NCBI GenBank assembly: GCA_016801885.1
Contig: CM028894.1
Location: 13,095,741-13,159,740 of the forward strand
DNA: 64,000 nt
Reading direction: 5' to 3'
Origin: Toxotes chatareus
Lineage: Eukaryota; Chordata; Actinopteri; Toxotidae
Shown here: positions 12,762 to 27,271 of the stretch, in pieces
Layout of the letters: every line of letters begins with the position of its first letter
Numbering within the stretch: the first letter of the stretch is position 1
The notes under the pieces: generated by a model
Databases searched by the model: none
Seen by the model: only the letters and a program-made list of their open reading frames with translations
Told to the model about the DNA's origin: nothing
Translations under genes and position numbers: made by a program

Positions 12762-14294
12762 GCTTCTCCAGGTGAAAAATGCTGTGTTGGGAGTAAAAGT
12801 CTTGAAAGGCCTTCACATGTACACATACATGTGCATATATGTGAAACTGTGAGGGGCTCAGAGCACACGCCAGGAAGTCCTCAGCAGCATGATACTGATC
12901 TGACCATCTACCGACCCCCTACAGACATGTCCCACTATGGTCAATAAAATGCTTTCATATTAACTGAAGAGAGGAGCGTACAGTGAAGTGACAGGGAGTG
13001 ACTCAGCTGCAGTGGGCTCTGCAGACCCTCTTGGCTTTATGTTACGGTACTTTTGGACTACATTTTCACAAATGTTCGCTATTTCAAAAGAGTCAGCCTT
13101 TCCCTGTGGGATGTAAAGCGCAACATAAAGCACTCTTTTCAAGGCAAGACCTGAGAGACAGTCCCTCTCATTGTTAATCTAGAAAATATCTTTAGGCAGA
13201 AAATTGCATGCTCCCAAACCACTGGATGTTAAGATAAAGGAGATTGTGATTTATAGACAAAGGTCTGCATTATGTGGAGCCGTAGCTATAGACAGAGCAG
13301 TCCTCCAGTTAGCGTTGGGACATTAAGATAAATATCAGACAGAGTCCAAATCAAGTAAAATAATAAACATATTTATCACTTATCCCACCACATGGCCGTC
13401 CAATAAAACAGAAAATCAAGGGCATCAAGATAAAAACTTTGGCGCCAAATATGGCAGAAGAGTTAATCAAATCATTGCACACGTTGTTGCACATTGTGTC
13501 CCTATAGCTCATGATGAGCCACTGAATGAATGGGGCAAAGGCAGATACTGAGGTGTTATTGAACACAGAAGTGTTGCCTGTCGTTCTCCTCCCTGTCTTC
13601 CCACATTTCCTGTCACACTTAATAGGTAACGTACATTCTGATCTGGTGTGTGTGATTTCAAGGTCTCAGCAATTTCCTGAGCTCCTGTCAATCAAAACCC
13701 TGTCAAGCAATGAGACTGAAACGATAAATAAAACTGAAATGTCTCCCGCTGTGATAAAAGCTTAGGAAAGCAGAAAAGGAAACAGCAGGAACCTCCAATC
13801 ACACTGGAAACTGTCTTTTACAGTGCCTTACATTGAGACATCTGACAGGACAGAATAAGTCTTTCACATCAGCACACACTGAAAAATTCCCCTGAAGCCA
13901 GAATAGATGAAATGGCCTGATTGAGCTGTCTCACTAACGACTTGACTAGCAGTATAGAAATAACAGGGAGGGAGGGCGAAATGTGTGTATGTGTGTTCGC
14001 AGGGTCTTATGGTGTCTGATTCCTTGTCCTTATACAGTCATGAGTGAGGAATGCTGCCTGTGAGAGTCAACTCTTCTCTCCTGCTCCCTCTCTCTTTTTT
14101 GATCCATTCATCTTTCCCTCACTCGCTCACCAATAATTTACACTGTTTTGTTTTAGACAAGCTTCCAATGTGAACTAACCTGCAACACAAGACCTCCTGT
14201 CCTGTCATGCTCCACTCAGTTTAACTCAACTTGCCTGGGTGGAATTAAATATAAAATGTTATTATCAAAGCACATTTTTCTCTGTCTTTCTCTT

Positions 14295-14329
<35 letters not shown>

Positions 14330-14463
14330 GTATTTTCTAGACGCTCCATGTTTGGTTATAACAGTGCAGCTCAGCAGTAACTGGAGCATCTAACTCAATA
14401 TTCTTTCATAAGACTGCTCAATGAGATTATGGTTAGTATGTGAGGGACTTGAGAGTGTGTGTG

Positions 14464-14536
<73 letters not shown>

Positions 14537-17500
14537 TTGTGTGTGCGATCCCGAGAGTTCCTGCTACCAATATAGTGCCTCCTGGGATCCAGGAATAAAT
14601 TTACAGACAAACAAGGGTCAGACCATTCCCATCCTTTGAAAACACACAAATAAACACCAAGAATGCTGTCTGGTAACACTACAGTAGGAGACCTATAGTT
14701 TAAAATAGTAGCATCTCTTTATGTATTCTGCACAAAATTGTGTGTTTCATTTGTCTATGCAACTGTTGCACATGCAACCCTTCCCTTTTTGCTCTTCGAA
14801 ACTATTTTGTTTTCTTCCCTCTGCTTTGTAGCCATCACTCCCTCTTTCCATAGAATTGTTGTTAAGAGCAGAGAACAGTGAAAACAGGTCTGGTATCCTG
14901 CTCGCTTTGATCCAAAAACCACTTCCATCCCGGCGCAGTTTATTACTTCCCCTTGGCTGGGTGGTGAGAGGAACAAGAGGGGAAAAGGAACAGGATCCAA
15001 AGTTCCCTCCCACCATGTTCCCAATTAGTTGTTGACAGGGTCGTAAGAACACAGCACCTGTCATCTGTCATTTCAGTGGTTTAATTTAGGAGAAATGAAA
15101 TGAAACATCCTTAAAGTTGGATCTGACTAGTTCCTAGTGTGATAGCTGCTGTACATTCAAAAATTCCTGTTGCTTATGTGCTGCCAAACAAACACACACC
15201 TGCCTCACAGATGCACGTTTTTACACGTTGGAAGCTTGATTGCACATTGTTTGGAAATTACGTGTTTCTGATTTACGTTGTCTCACATCTAGCCATATAA
15301 ACACACCACAACATTAGTCACGAACAATATCTCGTACACCAGCAATCCTTCTTCCACTGTTATGAGTTACAATGCTGCATTCTGGAAAGTGAGTGTTAAC
15401 TTATATTATGGCATAATATTATAATGAATAATAAATATTATAATATTATAATATATATTATAGCAACAGTTACAGCTCCTACGATCATCACAAATCTGTC
15501 ATGTGCACATGATAGTGTGTTTGCAAAATCAATATCAACAACAACTACAAATGAACCATGTAATATAAGAATGCTTTCTCTGCCAGTCTTTGTATTATGT
15601 AACAGTGTAGTGATTTCCCCATAAGTTACTGCAGTGCCCAGCATGAAGCCACCCAGGAGGAACAGACAGGGCAGAGTCCTTCCAGCTGTCTGCTGGAGCA
15701 CCGCATTATTAAATGTTCAAGTGTAAATGATGGCAGTGTAACAGTGAGCCAACACGCACAACACCAGGAGCCTGAAACTGAAGCAGCTAAAAGGAATTCA
15801 GCCATCATTCATTTTATTATATACAGCTGTGCTTGTTCTACTGTCAAAACGTTTTCTGTGTGAAAAAGGCCTACAAAGCTGTGCATCTGCTGGTTATCAT
15901 ACAGATCACAATGTCCAGAATTATGAAGTTGATGTTTACTGGTATTAAATTACTTAATGTAGTATCTGATTTAAATAATGCTGTTGCTACTTCCACAGTT
16001 ATGTTGTTATTGTACTTCATACTTTCATTTATAATTCATTTTATTCAAGATGTTATCTTGATTATTTGACAATTGATTATTGAGAGAGAGTCAGGAAATA
16101 AGGGCAGGCAGAGGCATATGACATGCAACAAAAGCCCCCTAGCTGGGAACTGAACTGCGGACTTTGTGGTTATGTGGCATGAGCCTTAACCACCAGGCCA
16201 CCAGACGCCCACATTTTTCAGTTTGTTTTCGGCCTGTACTGATCGTGACAGGAAAGCAAGCTTGCAAAAAAAAAAAAAAAGGCCCCTGGCTAGAACTGAA
16301 CCAGGGGACATTATGATCACTTTAGTACTCTCTCACAAGTTTATAATTTGGAAAGAGCTAAAGCTAATGGCTAAATAGGCTCTAACTTCTGTTTGCTGAC
16401 ACTGGTGACTGTTCTAATTCGTAACCACCGTGCAGAATTCATAGTTTACCCACATTTTTATTTAGCACTTCAACAGTGGGAGTATAGCAGAAAAAAACAT
16501 AACTGCAGAGCTGTGCAGTGATGCTCTGCCTGCTGAAGCAGAAACTGTCTTCAGGTTCCTCACACTGCTGTTTTTAAATGTGATTAAAGATTTAAAACCT
16601 TAGAGGTTGGCCTCTATCACACCATCCATCTATTTATCCATCCATCCATCTGACTACCTCCATCTGGCCTTCCTCCTCTGCGCTATTTCGACATCCTTCC
16701 CTGCTGAACTGTCCCTAACTGCTTCTCCTTGTCTTCAAAGTTGCCTCCGTCCCTCCTTCTCCAGATCTTTGCATCTTTATCTGATCATCTTGTTCAATGA
16801 TATCTTCCCTCATCTCTCCATCCCCTGTTTGACACGATCATCCATCTATTCATCCATTTGTGACCTCTTTTCTTTCCCCCTGCAAGTGCTCATTCATAAA
16901 AGAGTCCCCAAATTAACTGGGTCAAAAGGAAAGAGAGCAAGAAGGAGAAAGAAATGGACTGTCTGGCACATTTAACATACTTTGAATGACATACTGAGTT
17001 GAATAATTTGCCTTGAGCCCAGAGGCGTTGCCCACAACATCAACAGCTAATACACTGCCTAGACACAGTCTGTACGTACACCATACACGCCCTGCAGACA
17101 CACACACACCCTTCATTGAACATCAACTAGCCCAATTTCACGCCGGGGTGCACAGTATCTCGTCGTGTTTTGGACGTGACGTACCACACCATACTGACAC
17201 AAAGACCGTATTCTTGCATTGTAATTCTTTGCTGTCTTATGTAACAGCAGGTCGGCCTCAGCTGTCTGTGGGCGCTGGCATCCATGACCTTTTCTTCTAC
17301 AGCGATTTATATTGATGTTATGAAAGAGATGTTTGCCACTGGCATGAGTGAAAATGCACAGAAGATACAATAGTGTACTGTCTGACTGTGCACTAATGGA
17401 GCATCGACATTGTGACAGTATCTGTCATATCCGTTGGCATCGTCTTGATTCTAAATGACTATTGGTGTCTGTGCGAGAAGGTGTGTGTTTCAGCCTAAAC

Positions 17501-19380
17501 CACATCTGCATCTCGGACCAAAAACTTGGTCACCTGATAGTCTCTCTGTACTCTCTATTTAAGTAAAAAAAAATTCTAGAGGAATCATCTCAGACTTGTG
17601 CAGTTAATTCACAGGATGCAAAAGGTCTTTGATGGTCTAGACTGGGATTATCTGTGGATAAATGTTTTAGTTTTGGCTTCTAACTCTTATAACGTATCAA
17701 CCCCACTGTACAAACAGGACACTGAATTTATATATTTTTATTTTATATATATTTCTTTATGCAGATAATATCATATCATATATAAATGCAGACATCTCAA
17801 TTCCCACTATGCTCACTCTAATTAAGTGTTTTGGTACCTTGTCAGGATACAAAACCAGCTATGCCTTTAACTCTACCTCGGCTGCTTTATTACTTTGCTA
17901 TCACAAAAAACAGAATATCCTGGATTGCTTAATGGCACAAAACACAAAGTGTGTGCTGTTGACACCAGATACTGAACAGTACAGGGCTGTGATCATTTTG
18001 TATGGCTTCCAGTGTGTTACCTAAAGGTTTTTAAATATGAATAAAGATTTGAAAGTAAGGTCAGAGATCAGCTCCACGGACTAAGGAGGAAACAGAGATA
18101 TCTGTCTGTCAGATTAAATGGATACTAGTAGTTATTTGTTGTTGACACAGAGACTGAAGGGGAGTTTTCATGTATTTGTTCAGGTCAAAGTTATAAGCTA
18201 TGACAAGACAGAGTAATGCTGTTTTATCCACTTAGACAAAATCCCCCAAATTAAATTCTTCTGGTGTAAAAATAGATCTAACCTGACTGTTTTCTGGAAC
18301 CAAGCACTTCACTCGAAGCCAAAGGAAAAATCTATCAAAAAACAAGAAAAAGCTAGTGGCATGTGTGTGCAATTACTGCGTGTGCATGAATAAGTGGGTA
18401 AATAGGCATCTATTTTTGTTGACCAGCTAGCTTTTTTTTTTTGCTGAAAGCTGAATGAAATAATCACAATATTGCCCCTTGATTTGTCAAATTATAAGTG
18501 AAGCGTTGCCTCCAAAATCTGTAACTGTGCATGTGTGTGTGAGTGTGTGTGTGTGTGTGTGTGGGTGTGTGTATTTACCGGCAGTAGGGAATGTCTCCAG
18601 AGTTTTGTGGTGCCGTGCCGGGTTTAAAGTTGGACACGTTGAAGTAGGAGAGCGTGTGGTCAATGAAGCCGTGCATGGTGCCAGTCTGACTGTACATGTA
18701 TTGGTAGACGAGCCGAGGGATGAAGTCTGATGTGAAGGAGATCACAAAGGCCTCCAAAGAGAAAGAGAGAGAGAGTGAGAGACAAAATGAGAAAGAGGAA
18801 TATTTTTCTGTCAGCACTGTTCCAAATTACATTATGAGAAAATACATTTAGACTGTAAAACTTGTGATTTGTTAAATCTCTTCCTTCAATTTTTAGTGAA
18901 AGAAGTTTGTGGGTCGTGTTTATTTTATTCTGGTCATTGTATTCATTTAGTAATATTAAATAAAGTCTAAATAAAACTGATAGATGCGAGATACATTCAC
19001 AAAAGGGGAATTTCTGCTTCTAGTTTTCCATTGCATCCAAGCTCCCAGGGCAGCTTAAGTGTGTGTCCACTGCCCCGTTGCTCTTAGAATAAATAAAAAA
19101 CTCCTGCTGTTTGTTTTTTCAAATCCTACTCAAATCTGTTTAGTATTAAAAGTAAACGGAATAGGATTTAGTTATCTGGCCAAGGACAAATCCCAGGCAG
19201 AACTTTCTTGAACTTGTACAAATACACACACACCTTGACCTCCACAGACCAGCATGTATGGGTGTTCTGGTATCTCATAAGGTAATCACAGATGACGTCT
19301 CAGAGTGCACAGAGGTTTATTCTGTATTTAGCATTGGCTGTCATCAGTGTAGGCAACAGACAACTTAAAGACTATGCAGG

Positions 19381-19418
<38 letters not shown>

Positions 19419-22400
19419 GCATAACAGACCTGATGAAAGCTGGATTACGTGCTGAAACGCCCCTGCAGAGAAGTTCGAGGTCAGTGGCAAAGCACTACTG
19501 TGTTATGCAATCTTTGTTAACCTTTGACCTCTATTCCTGCCTCTGATCACTTTGATCTTACTGAACTAACAATATTGTGACTTCAGGATACTGTTAAAAC
19601 TTTAGAATTTAACTTTTTCTGCACTGGAGAGGCTGAAAGGCACCTCAGTGAGGTCATTTACTTTGTGAACACTAATTAGACAAATGTCTCAAAATTAAGG
19701 TGGCGATGGTTTATTAAAGTGTAAAAGTGTTTATGTGGGATCTTCAAATAAACACAATATTGACAGTCCCTACTACAGGATACCCATCTTCATGTATTTA
19801 TTGTGCATGTTTCTGCCTTCATCACTAATTTAATGAACAGATGGTTAAATACAGGACATTGCATTAATACTTACATTTATAATGACTGAGAATTTTCCCA
19901 TTCCACTCAGTATGTTGTACCATATACCTATAGAAAAAAGAGCAAGAGTGAGTACGTAACTGGGACCATGTTCCACAATGTTTGGGTTCATTAGATTGTG
20001 AGACCTGCTGACATCTGGTAAAATCAATTAATTGCTATATTTCTAAATACATCTATTTTCTATTCTATGATGTTTGAAATGGTGATTCACAAACGATACC
20101 ACCTTTAATAGAGGGGAATTATGGGTAAAAATTCAATGCTAATTTGAGGGATTCTTTTCCATGATAATGATCAGGTTTCAATACATTTGGTGTATTGTGT
20201 ATATGTCAGATCAGCTTACCGATGTCTTTCGCACGTGCAGCTACTGGCCTGCGTAGCTCTGTAACAAACTTCTTTGCATCCAGCCGGATCTCGATGACGT
20301 TGTTGAGCAAGGCGAAGAGAGGAGCGAGCTGGGAACGAAGCCACGAACAGAGAGACAAAACCAAACTGGATGACTGCAGGAGAGAAAGATAAAAAGTTAC
20401 TAAAAAAAAATCTGTACCTTGTCAAATAAATCTGTATTGCTACATTTATTTTTCCAATTTGGTAAATCAAAGTTGTATAATTAAACAAATGAACATAATG
20501 TAATTTTCTTTTTTTGTTCTTTTTGACTGCAGGTCAGTTTAACAGAGTAGTTTGATGTATTTCCTTGGCTTGCCACACACACTAGTCTAGTAAACAATGT
20601 TTATATTTACATCTAAACCAACTATACAATCAGGTGAAGCCCATGTAAATGCTATACTTATTATATTACTGTAATTATGCCCCCAGTCAGAGGGTACTGT
20701 AGTGTGTAGCAGTTTCTCCCAGAAAACATCTCTGTGCACGCTCTGCTATGTTGAAGCTGCTGGAAAAAGAAGCACTTTCATCAGCCATTCCTGCCATGTG
20801 ACAGGAAAAGAAAGGTTGACATGTGAGCAAAGAATCAACATCAGAGGCGCACAGTTCAAACTGTCACTGAGACGCCACTAGATTGACATTCGTGAACGTC
20901 ATCTGTCTGGTGAGGAGTCACGCTGTCTGTCCAGGCTCGTGCTGCAGTGCAGATGATGCCTTTTAAGGCGAAACACTCCACTGCACCGGCTAAACTGGGA
21001 CTTTTTATGATTAAGCAGTGCGTGGAACTATGTGTGTGTATGTTTGTGTGTGTGTGTGTTATGTGGTCTGATTAGATAACCCACAGACACAACATCATTG
21101 ACTAATAATTACAACAAGTGTTAATGGGAATATATTGTACTGTGCATCACATACACACTCACACCAGACACTGGATTTTGCAGTAGAACTGTGGGGCTGC
21201 TGGCCGGAGAGCTGCAGAAACAAACTTCACATGCTATCATCAGCTTAAATAGTTTTAACAACCAGAACATCAAACAGCTTTCAAAATAAAAGAGTGAAGT
21301 CCAAGCCAATAGGAACAGACTATAAATAAGAGAGTAACCACTATGTGAATGCTTATCAAACCAATAAATGATCAAAACAACATCCTGCTTCTTAAGAATG
21401 TGGAAACGTGAGAAAGACGAGGCAGTTTGCCTAACTCTGGCTGATGTACGGCACTGATCAGAGCAGTGGAACTTTAGCAGTGTGGGAACGGGGATTTCCA
21501 GCGAGCCGGAGACTGGCGGCTTCACCCCGGCACGCCACGCAGAGACAAAGAGCGGCGAGGAAGAAAATACGACAGCAGCACAGCGAGCGCTAGAGGGCAA
21601 GCTTAGAGTAACCTCGCTATCTACCTGAGACGAGGTTGATGGGTTTGAGGCCGACCTAGGCAAACACAAAGAAAGTCGCACACACACACACACACACACA
21701 CACCCTAACACAAGTATAGGAGCTCACAGATGCAACACACAGTTAAAAAACACACACACAGAAAAAAATAATAAATGAGTTAACACAAACCCAGGACTAC
21801 CCATTCACACACTGACAACTATGTGTGAGTGTGTGTTTGCATGGAGAGCTCAGACATTTCTGACATTCCTCGATGTGTCAGCCCCGTTCTCTGATTTTCT
21901 CCTCCCACCTCCCTCTGTCCTCACTCAATCAATATCACATAAAATCTCCTCATTATCACATCACAGCACGATAAAGAAAGCCAAAACAAAAACTGCTATA
22001 GCAGCAGACTTTAGAAATGTAAAGGCCATTTCATTTTTCTAACTACAGCATTAAAAAAATGTGCGTTTGTGAAGAGTTTGAATTCTTGTGTCTATCCCTA
22101 TGGTCAATACATTATATTCCTAGTTATCTCGGCCTGGTCCATTTCTTTTCTTTTCTTGTTTTTGACACTACATTTACAAGAATATTTCTCACGCAGATTT
22201 CACCAACAAAACTTTTATTTGCTATTTACAGTTTGACCAAAACCCCAATGTTTTAATGGCGTTGACCTTAGAGCAGAATATAGCTTACTGTTTTACTAGT
22301 TTTACTGGATCGCAAGCCTTCACATACAGATGTTGCCAGTTTCTGAAGTTGATGCTGCATGTTTACTGAACTGCTTCTGCACTTTGACTCGGCTCACCAG

Positions 22401-23554
22401 GAGGAAATAGAGAGCTGTGTGGACAATATTTATAAATTCTCTTTTAAAAATTATTTTAAATCTTCTGGACGTATCTCTTCTAAACACATTTTCGACATAT
22501 ATTCTCGAAGTACAGACTTACATATAATCAAATAATGAATTTGATTCAGTGGCACCCTGAAGCAGATATTTTCACATTCAGTTTGTCTTCCCCGGTGAAA
22601 CAGGACAGACAGTCTATCAATCTATCAGTTCTTACAGGAAATCACATCTTACAGGTGTTGGTTTGTTATGACAGCCGTTGGTTGTAATGGTACAAGAGGT
22701 ATGCTGCGTGTTTGTGTGTCTGCGTGTGTGTACACATGCTCAGACATAACAGCACAGCTCCTTGCAGCTCTGTCCCAGCTTCATATAGTAACCTTCCCCT
22801 CACACACAGTGAATCAGTCAGCTTTTACAGGCAAATAACTATCCTTCTTTAAACCATTTAACCCATGAACGGCCTTGATGATATAACATTTTGGGAGACA
22901 CATTTATGAAAACAATCAATTGTCTTGATAGATTTATTACAGTTATTGTCCCATCTTGAATTTTCCCTCACATCTCATGTTGTCTGTCTTCTCTCTGCCT
23001 CCTGGTATTTGTCTGGATGACATTTACAGATTGGATATTACTTGATTTATGGTGTTTTTTTCCACTTTGTTTTACTTGTTCCAACAACAGTAACGACGGA
23101 CTGGTAGTGCCAAGCAGCGGCAGCTCTGCCAGTTTTCCACAGAGGGTCTGAATTCTCTAAACTGCAGACACAACTGATACGGTTCAGGTAATTAAAAGAA
23201 TCTACACATTTCCCACAGTGACCCAGATGTAAAACTTTAAAGGTTTTCCATGACTGTTTTCCTTCCCCAATCGGCCCAACCACCTAATAATGAACGTTGT
23301 TTTACAGTGTGTTATACTGTACATTCAAATTGTGTGTTGTGTGGTTGTCATGACGAGTGTGAGTGAACAGTAAACAAATACAAATATATACTAGATCATT
23401 AAGGTCTTCAGCCAAGGTGCAAGTTTAGCTGAGAGGGTCATGTTGGGCCACGCAGATACAGATTACATAACATCTCTCAGTGATGTATATGAGTACTCAT
23501 TTATGTTGGTGCCTAAATGGCTGCTTTTTGTCCCTGAGGCCATTTCTCTCTCTT

Positions 23555-23586
<32 letters not shown>

Positions 23587-26500
23587 CATGTGCAGACTCA
23601 CTCATCTCCATGTATTCAGGCGTGAGGCCTTCAAAGGCAGCCAGGGCATAGTCCAGGTTCCACTGCTGTGGAGGCCTCTCCTCCTCCCTCTCCTTTTCTG
23701 CTGATCCTTTAGCCTTCAGTGCACGCACCAGCTTCTTTAACTTCCTGTCAGGGAAGAGGGAGAGATGGGCGAGATGAAGACAGAGACTGAGTTCACATGG
23801 GGGGAGTGTAAAATAAAAGTAATAAAAAGAAATGTACATAAGATTGTCAAAATAAAAATGGTCAAAATAAAAATCTGAAAATCATCATATCTGTCTGTTT
23901 TTGATACTAATACTGTGAGGTGTTGGACATTTTAAATTCTATGCATAGTGAATTTAACAGATGTAGTTAATGGTCATAAAACAAAAGTCAGTTTCTCTTC
24001 ATATTCAACCCAGTGGAAAAGAGCTGGTTGCATTTGTTCAAGCCAGGTCACCTTGTATTTAACATGGTCTCCCTGAAAAACAAAACACTAGTGTTTACAA
24101 TTTAGAACCTCTGTGATTTTAACTTGTAAATATGTGCGGTGTGGGCGTACGGGATGTGTACTTAGTAAACTCTCTCTTGAACAACAGAGACTGGCACAGT
24201 CTTGTGAAGTCTTGCTCGTGAAACATAATAGCCAAAATAGTATTTAAAGAGCTGCAGTAATACCGACATCTCATTGAAAAGTCACTGGAGCCGGAGCCAG
24301 AAGCTAACTGTTTTCAAAGAAATGTGAACTTTCAAAGAGGCTGGCAGAGATGTTCAGCTGCGTGACGCTAATGAACTGCGGCTGGGAAACCCAGAGGGAG
24401 GGCAGAGAGAGCCAGGTACAGAGAGATACAGACAGTTTGGTTGTGGTTTGTGTGCGCTTACATAACTCCCACTTACAGTATATGTGCGTGTATGTACAGC
24501 AGTGCCTGTCATGTGGCCTTATGCCTCGTGTACTGTGTGTGTACATGTAAATAAATGCATGTATGTATTATTGTGTATGCATGTGGTTGTGTATGTGAAT
24601 GCGTGTACTGCTTGTAAAAACTCTGATTATTTATGTGGTTATCACTCAAACACAAGGGAGTTACAGTTTCTACAGTACACGCAAGGAGGCAGTGAACACA
24701 TAAATGTTTACTGTCTTATAAACACACAAACAGTCACATAGACTGGATGTAGGTCCCAGACCACTACACTCACACTGTGCAAACTATGGGTTCTATTTCT
24801 ACACACTCTCCACACAGTCAGTCAGTGGTTAATGATGTTGGTTTGAGAGGAGATTAGAGGCTGTGAAAAACACAAGAAAGTCTTCAAAAGCTGGGTAATT
24901 TATCAATGAATATAAAGCCGTTAAGTGTTCCATTCAGCCTGTATTCAGCAGTATTTTGATATGAATGTGAGAGAGGTACAAACCAACACAGCTGGATGCG
25001 GCTTTTAACAAGCTGACAGAGTAAAACTGAGAGTATACGTCGATATTTTCTCAGGAGCTGGACAATAATTGTAATCACCAATAATAACCAATAATTGACT
25101 TACATTAATCATGTGACCAAATTAACTATTAGCAGCCCATGTTTGCAGCATAGTCATGGGTGTACAGACAACATCAGCTTACTTTAAGACTTAAAAGAAG
25201 AAAGCATGAGGATTCTGAGGCACACTGACTGAGTTATAACACTGAGAAAGATTTTTTAAACAAACTGCAGCAATATGAAAACTTCTGTGATATACTGTAC
25301 TGTTACGTTTATACACATTTACACTGCCTCGATTTGAGGGCTGCATCGGGTCCTTCAAATACAGCATAAACACACCCTTCTTTTATAATTGAACAGGCCA
25401 TCACTGTTGTGCAGCAGCCACTTGTTTTGGTCTTAATAAGTGAAGGCTCAGAATGACGCTGCTGTGAATTCTCTACAGGCCTGAGTCCTCTTTGGGAGGA
25501 TGTGAATGTTCAGTACATCAGTCCTCAGTCCTCTGAAGGGTACACCTTGTTGTTTGCGTTCTGCAGCCCCTGGGGGCCTGCTAAGGTGTGTTATCCATCC
25601 CTGATGAAGTTCACGGGCAGGTACATTTAATGCTTCTAATTCCTCTGACTTTATACACCAACTCCTGAGAAAGCTTTTAAGCGGATCAATGTGAAGTGGA
25701 TGAGAGGATGATATATAGATCGTATGATAGTATGTGCTGTGGCTTGCTGATCCTCGGGACGACCCGGTGGAACCACAGCGTTTGATGAGACTCATCTAAC
25801 GGGTCAGGAGGTCAAGCTGTGCTTATGGCAACAGTAACGGCACCACCTGAGGCTGAAAGGCACCTCTGTTTGTGTGACAGCTGTTATAAACAGAGCCGAC
25901 CTCTGACTTTTGGGATTTGAATGTAAAAGCTGAGCTATTACACAAGATGGAGTACCACTGTACAGGTATGGGAGGGATGTTATTAGAACAAGAAAGGGGT
26001 GAAGGAATGTTGTAAGTGACTGTGAACAAGCATACGTGTGTACATAGGTATGTATGTGTGTGTGTTAGGTGTCACAGCCTGATGCAAGTCACTGGCTCCT
26101 TTAGACGTTGGACAAAATATTCCCCCTTTGATCTTACTGTTTGACCTCTTTGTTACTGTACTGTACTTACGGGATGCCGATTTCAAAGATGTTGTTCTGG
26201 ATTAGCTGTTTCCCCAGCATGATGATGCTGAGCTGAATGCACAGCTCAATGAGGCAGCCTCCCGGAGCACACTGCAGGGGACACAAGCGCTTCATTTGTA
26301 CGGATATTTGTTACCACTTGATGTTTTCCGTATTCAGCTGAATGAGAAGAGTCTCAGATAAAAAGCCAGACAACAAACCTCTTCCATCCGATAATCGTTA
26401 AAGACATACACGTAATTTCCAGGTCGACCTGCGAAGCTGAGGAAACACACAAACGTACCATACAGAGTCAGAGGTTTTACTTGGATTCACTCAGTTGTGA

Positions 26501-27240
26501 TGTTTCTTAGTTTTTTTGTTTTTTTTCTAAAATGCCTGTAAATAGTTGTGGTATGGCATCAGGTGTAATCCTGGTGAATGCAAGTCATGTTAATGCAAGT
26601 TATAAACTGCTTTGTAAGTGCATATTATCAAAATCCAAAGCAAACAAACAATAAGATAAAAACATCTGGCAGAGAATTCCTTTATGGTTTGTGAAAATTC
26701 CTTCTGGGTTATCTGAAAAATGCATTGTCACAAAGCTGAAAACAGGCCTGTTTTTCTTAGCTCATAAAAAATTGACATTTTGGAGATACATGATTTACAC
26801 AGAACAGCGACGCACAAACACAAAATCCTACACACACGGACGCAGGACTTACCGTCCCTTGAAGAATGCCACATAAAAGATGGGCGCGTATGCGTTCATG
26901 AACTTGAGCAAGAAGGCTTTCAGGATGAGACGCTCCTCAAAGTTGGTTTCTGTTTTGGGAATCTCTGGAAAAATAGAGCAAGTGAAACTGTGAGAAAGAG
27001 TTGGCATGGGGTTGTTTTATGGGATCAGAGGCACATGACAGATAAAGTGGAATGTATGTACTGTGTGCTAGGTTTGGTTACTGCTCTATTATACAAAAGA
27101 ATGGTAAAGTTTTACAGTTTCTTTTCTCTGAGCCTGTTCTGAGAAAAGTGGTGATTCTGCCTGTCTGACTCTGGCATTAGAGTTAACATAATAACACGAT
27201 CACTGTGCTGGAAGTAGGTTAAAATACTGGCATTTCCACA

Positions 27241-27271
<31 letters not shown>

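Larger units (their letters stand above)
10765..18578 (-). other. ano2 intron 24 (7.8 kb)
   Basis: No further exon or nested gene was recognised. It holds several microsatellites and a SINE-like piece near 16.1 kb. GT and AG ends fit the flanking exons. Confidence 0.7.
20374..26170 (-). other. ano2 introns 20 and 21 around exon 21
   Basis: Introns of 2.4 and 3.2 kb. A GC-rich piece at 21,480-21,600 sits in a 196-codon minus frame, but it lacks family resemblance and begins in a CA repeat. I see nothing else of note. Confidence 0.6.

Noticed and set aside
14395..14679. Frames on both strands with poly-Thr-His or Cys-Val
   Set aside because: Dinucleotide-repeat artefacts.
21121..21711. 196-codon minus-strand frame with a GC-rich part
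   Set aside because: It begins in a CA-repeat-derived CVCVCVCV run and shows no anoctamin homology. Exons 21 and 22 join in phase without it.
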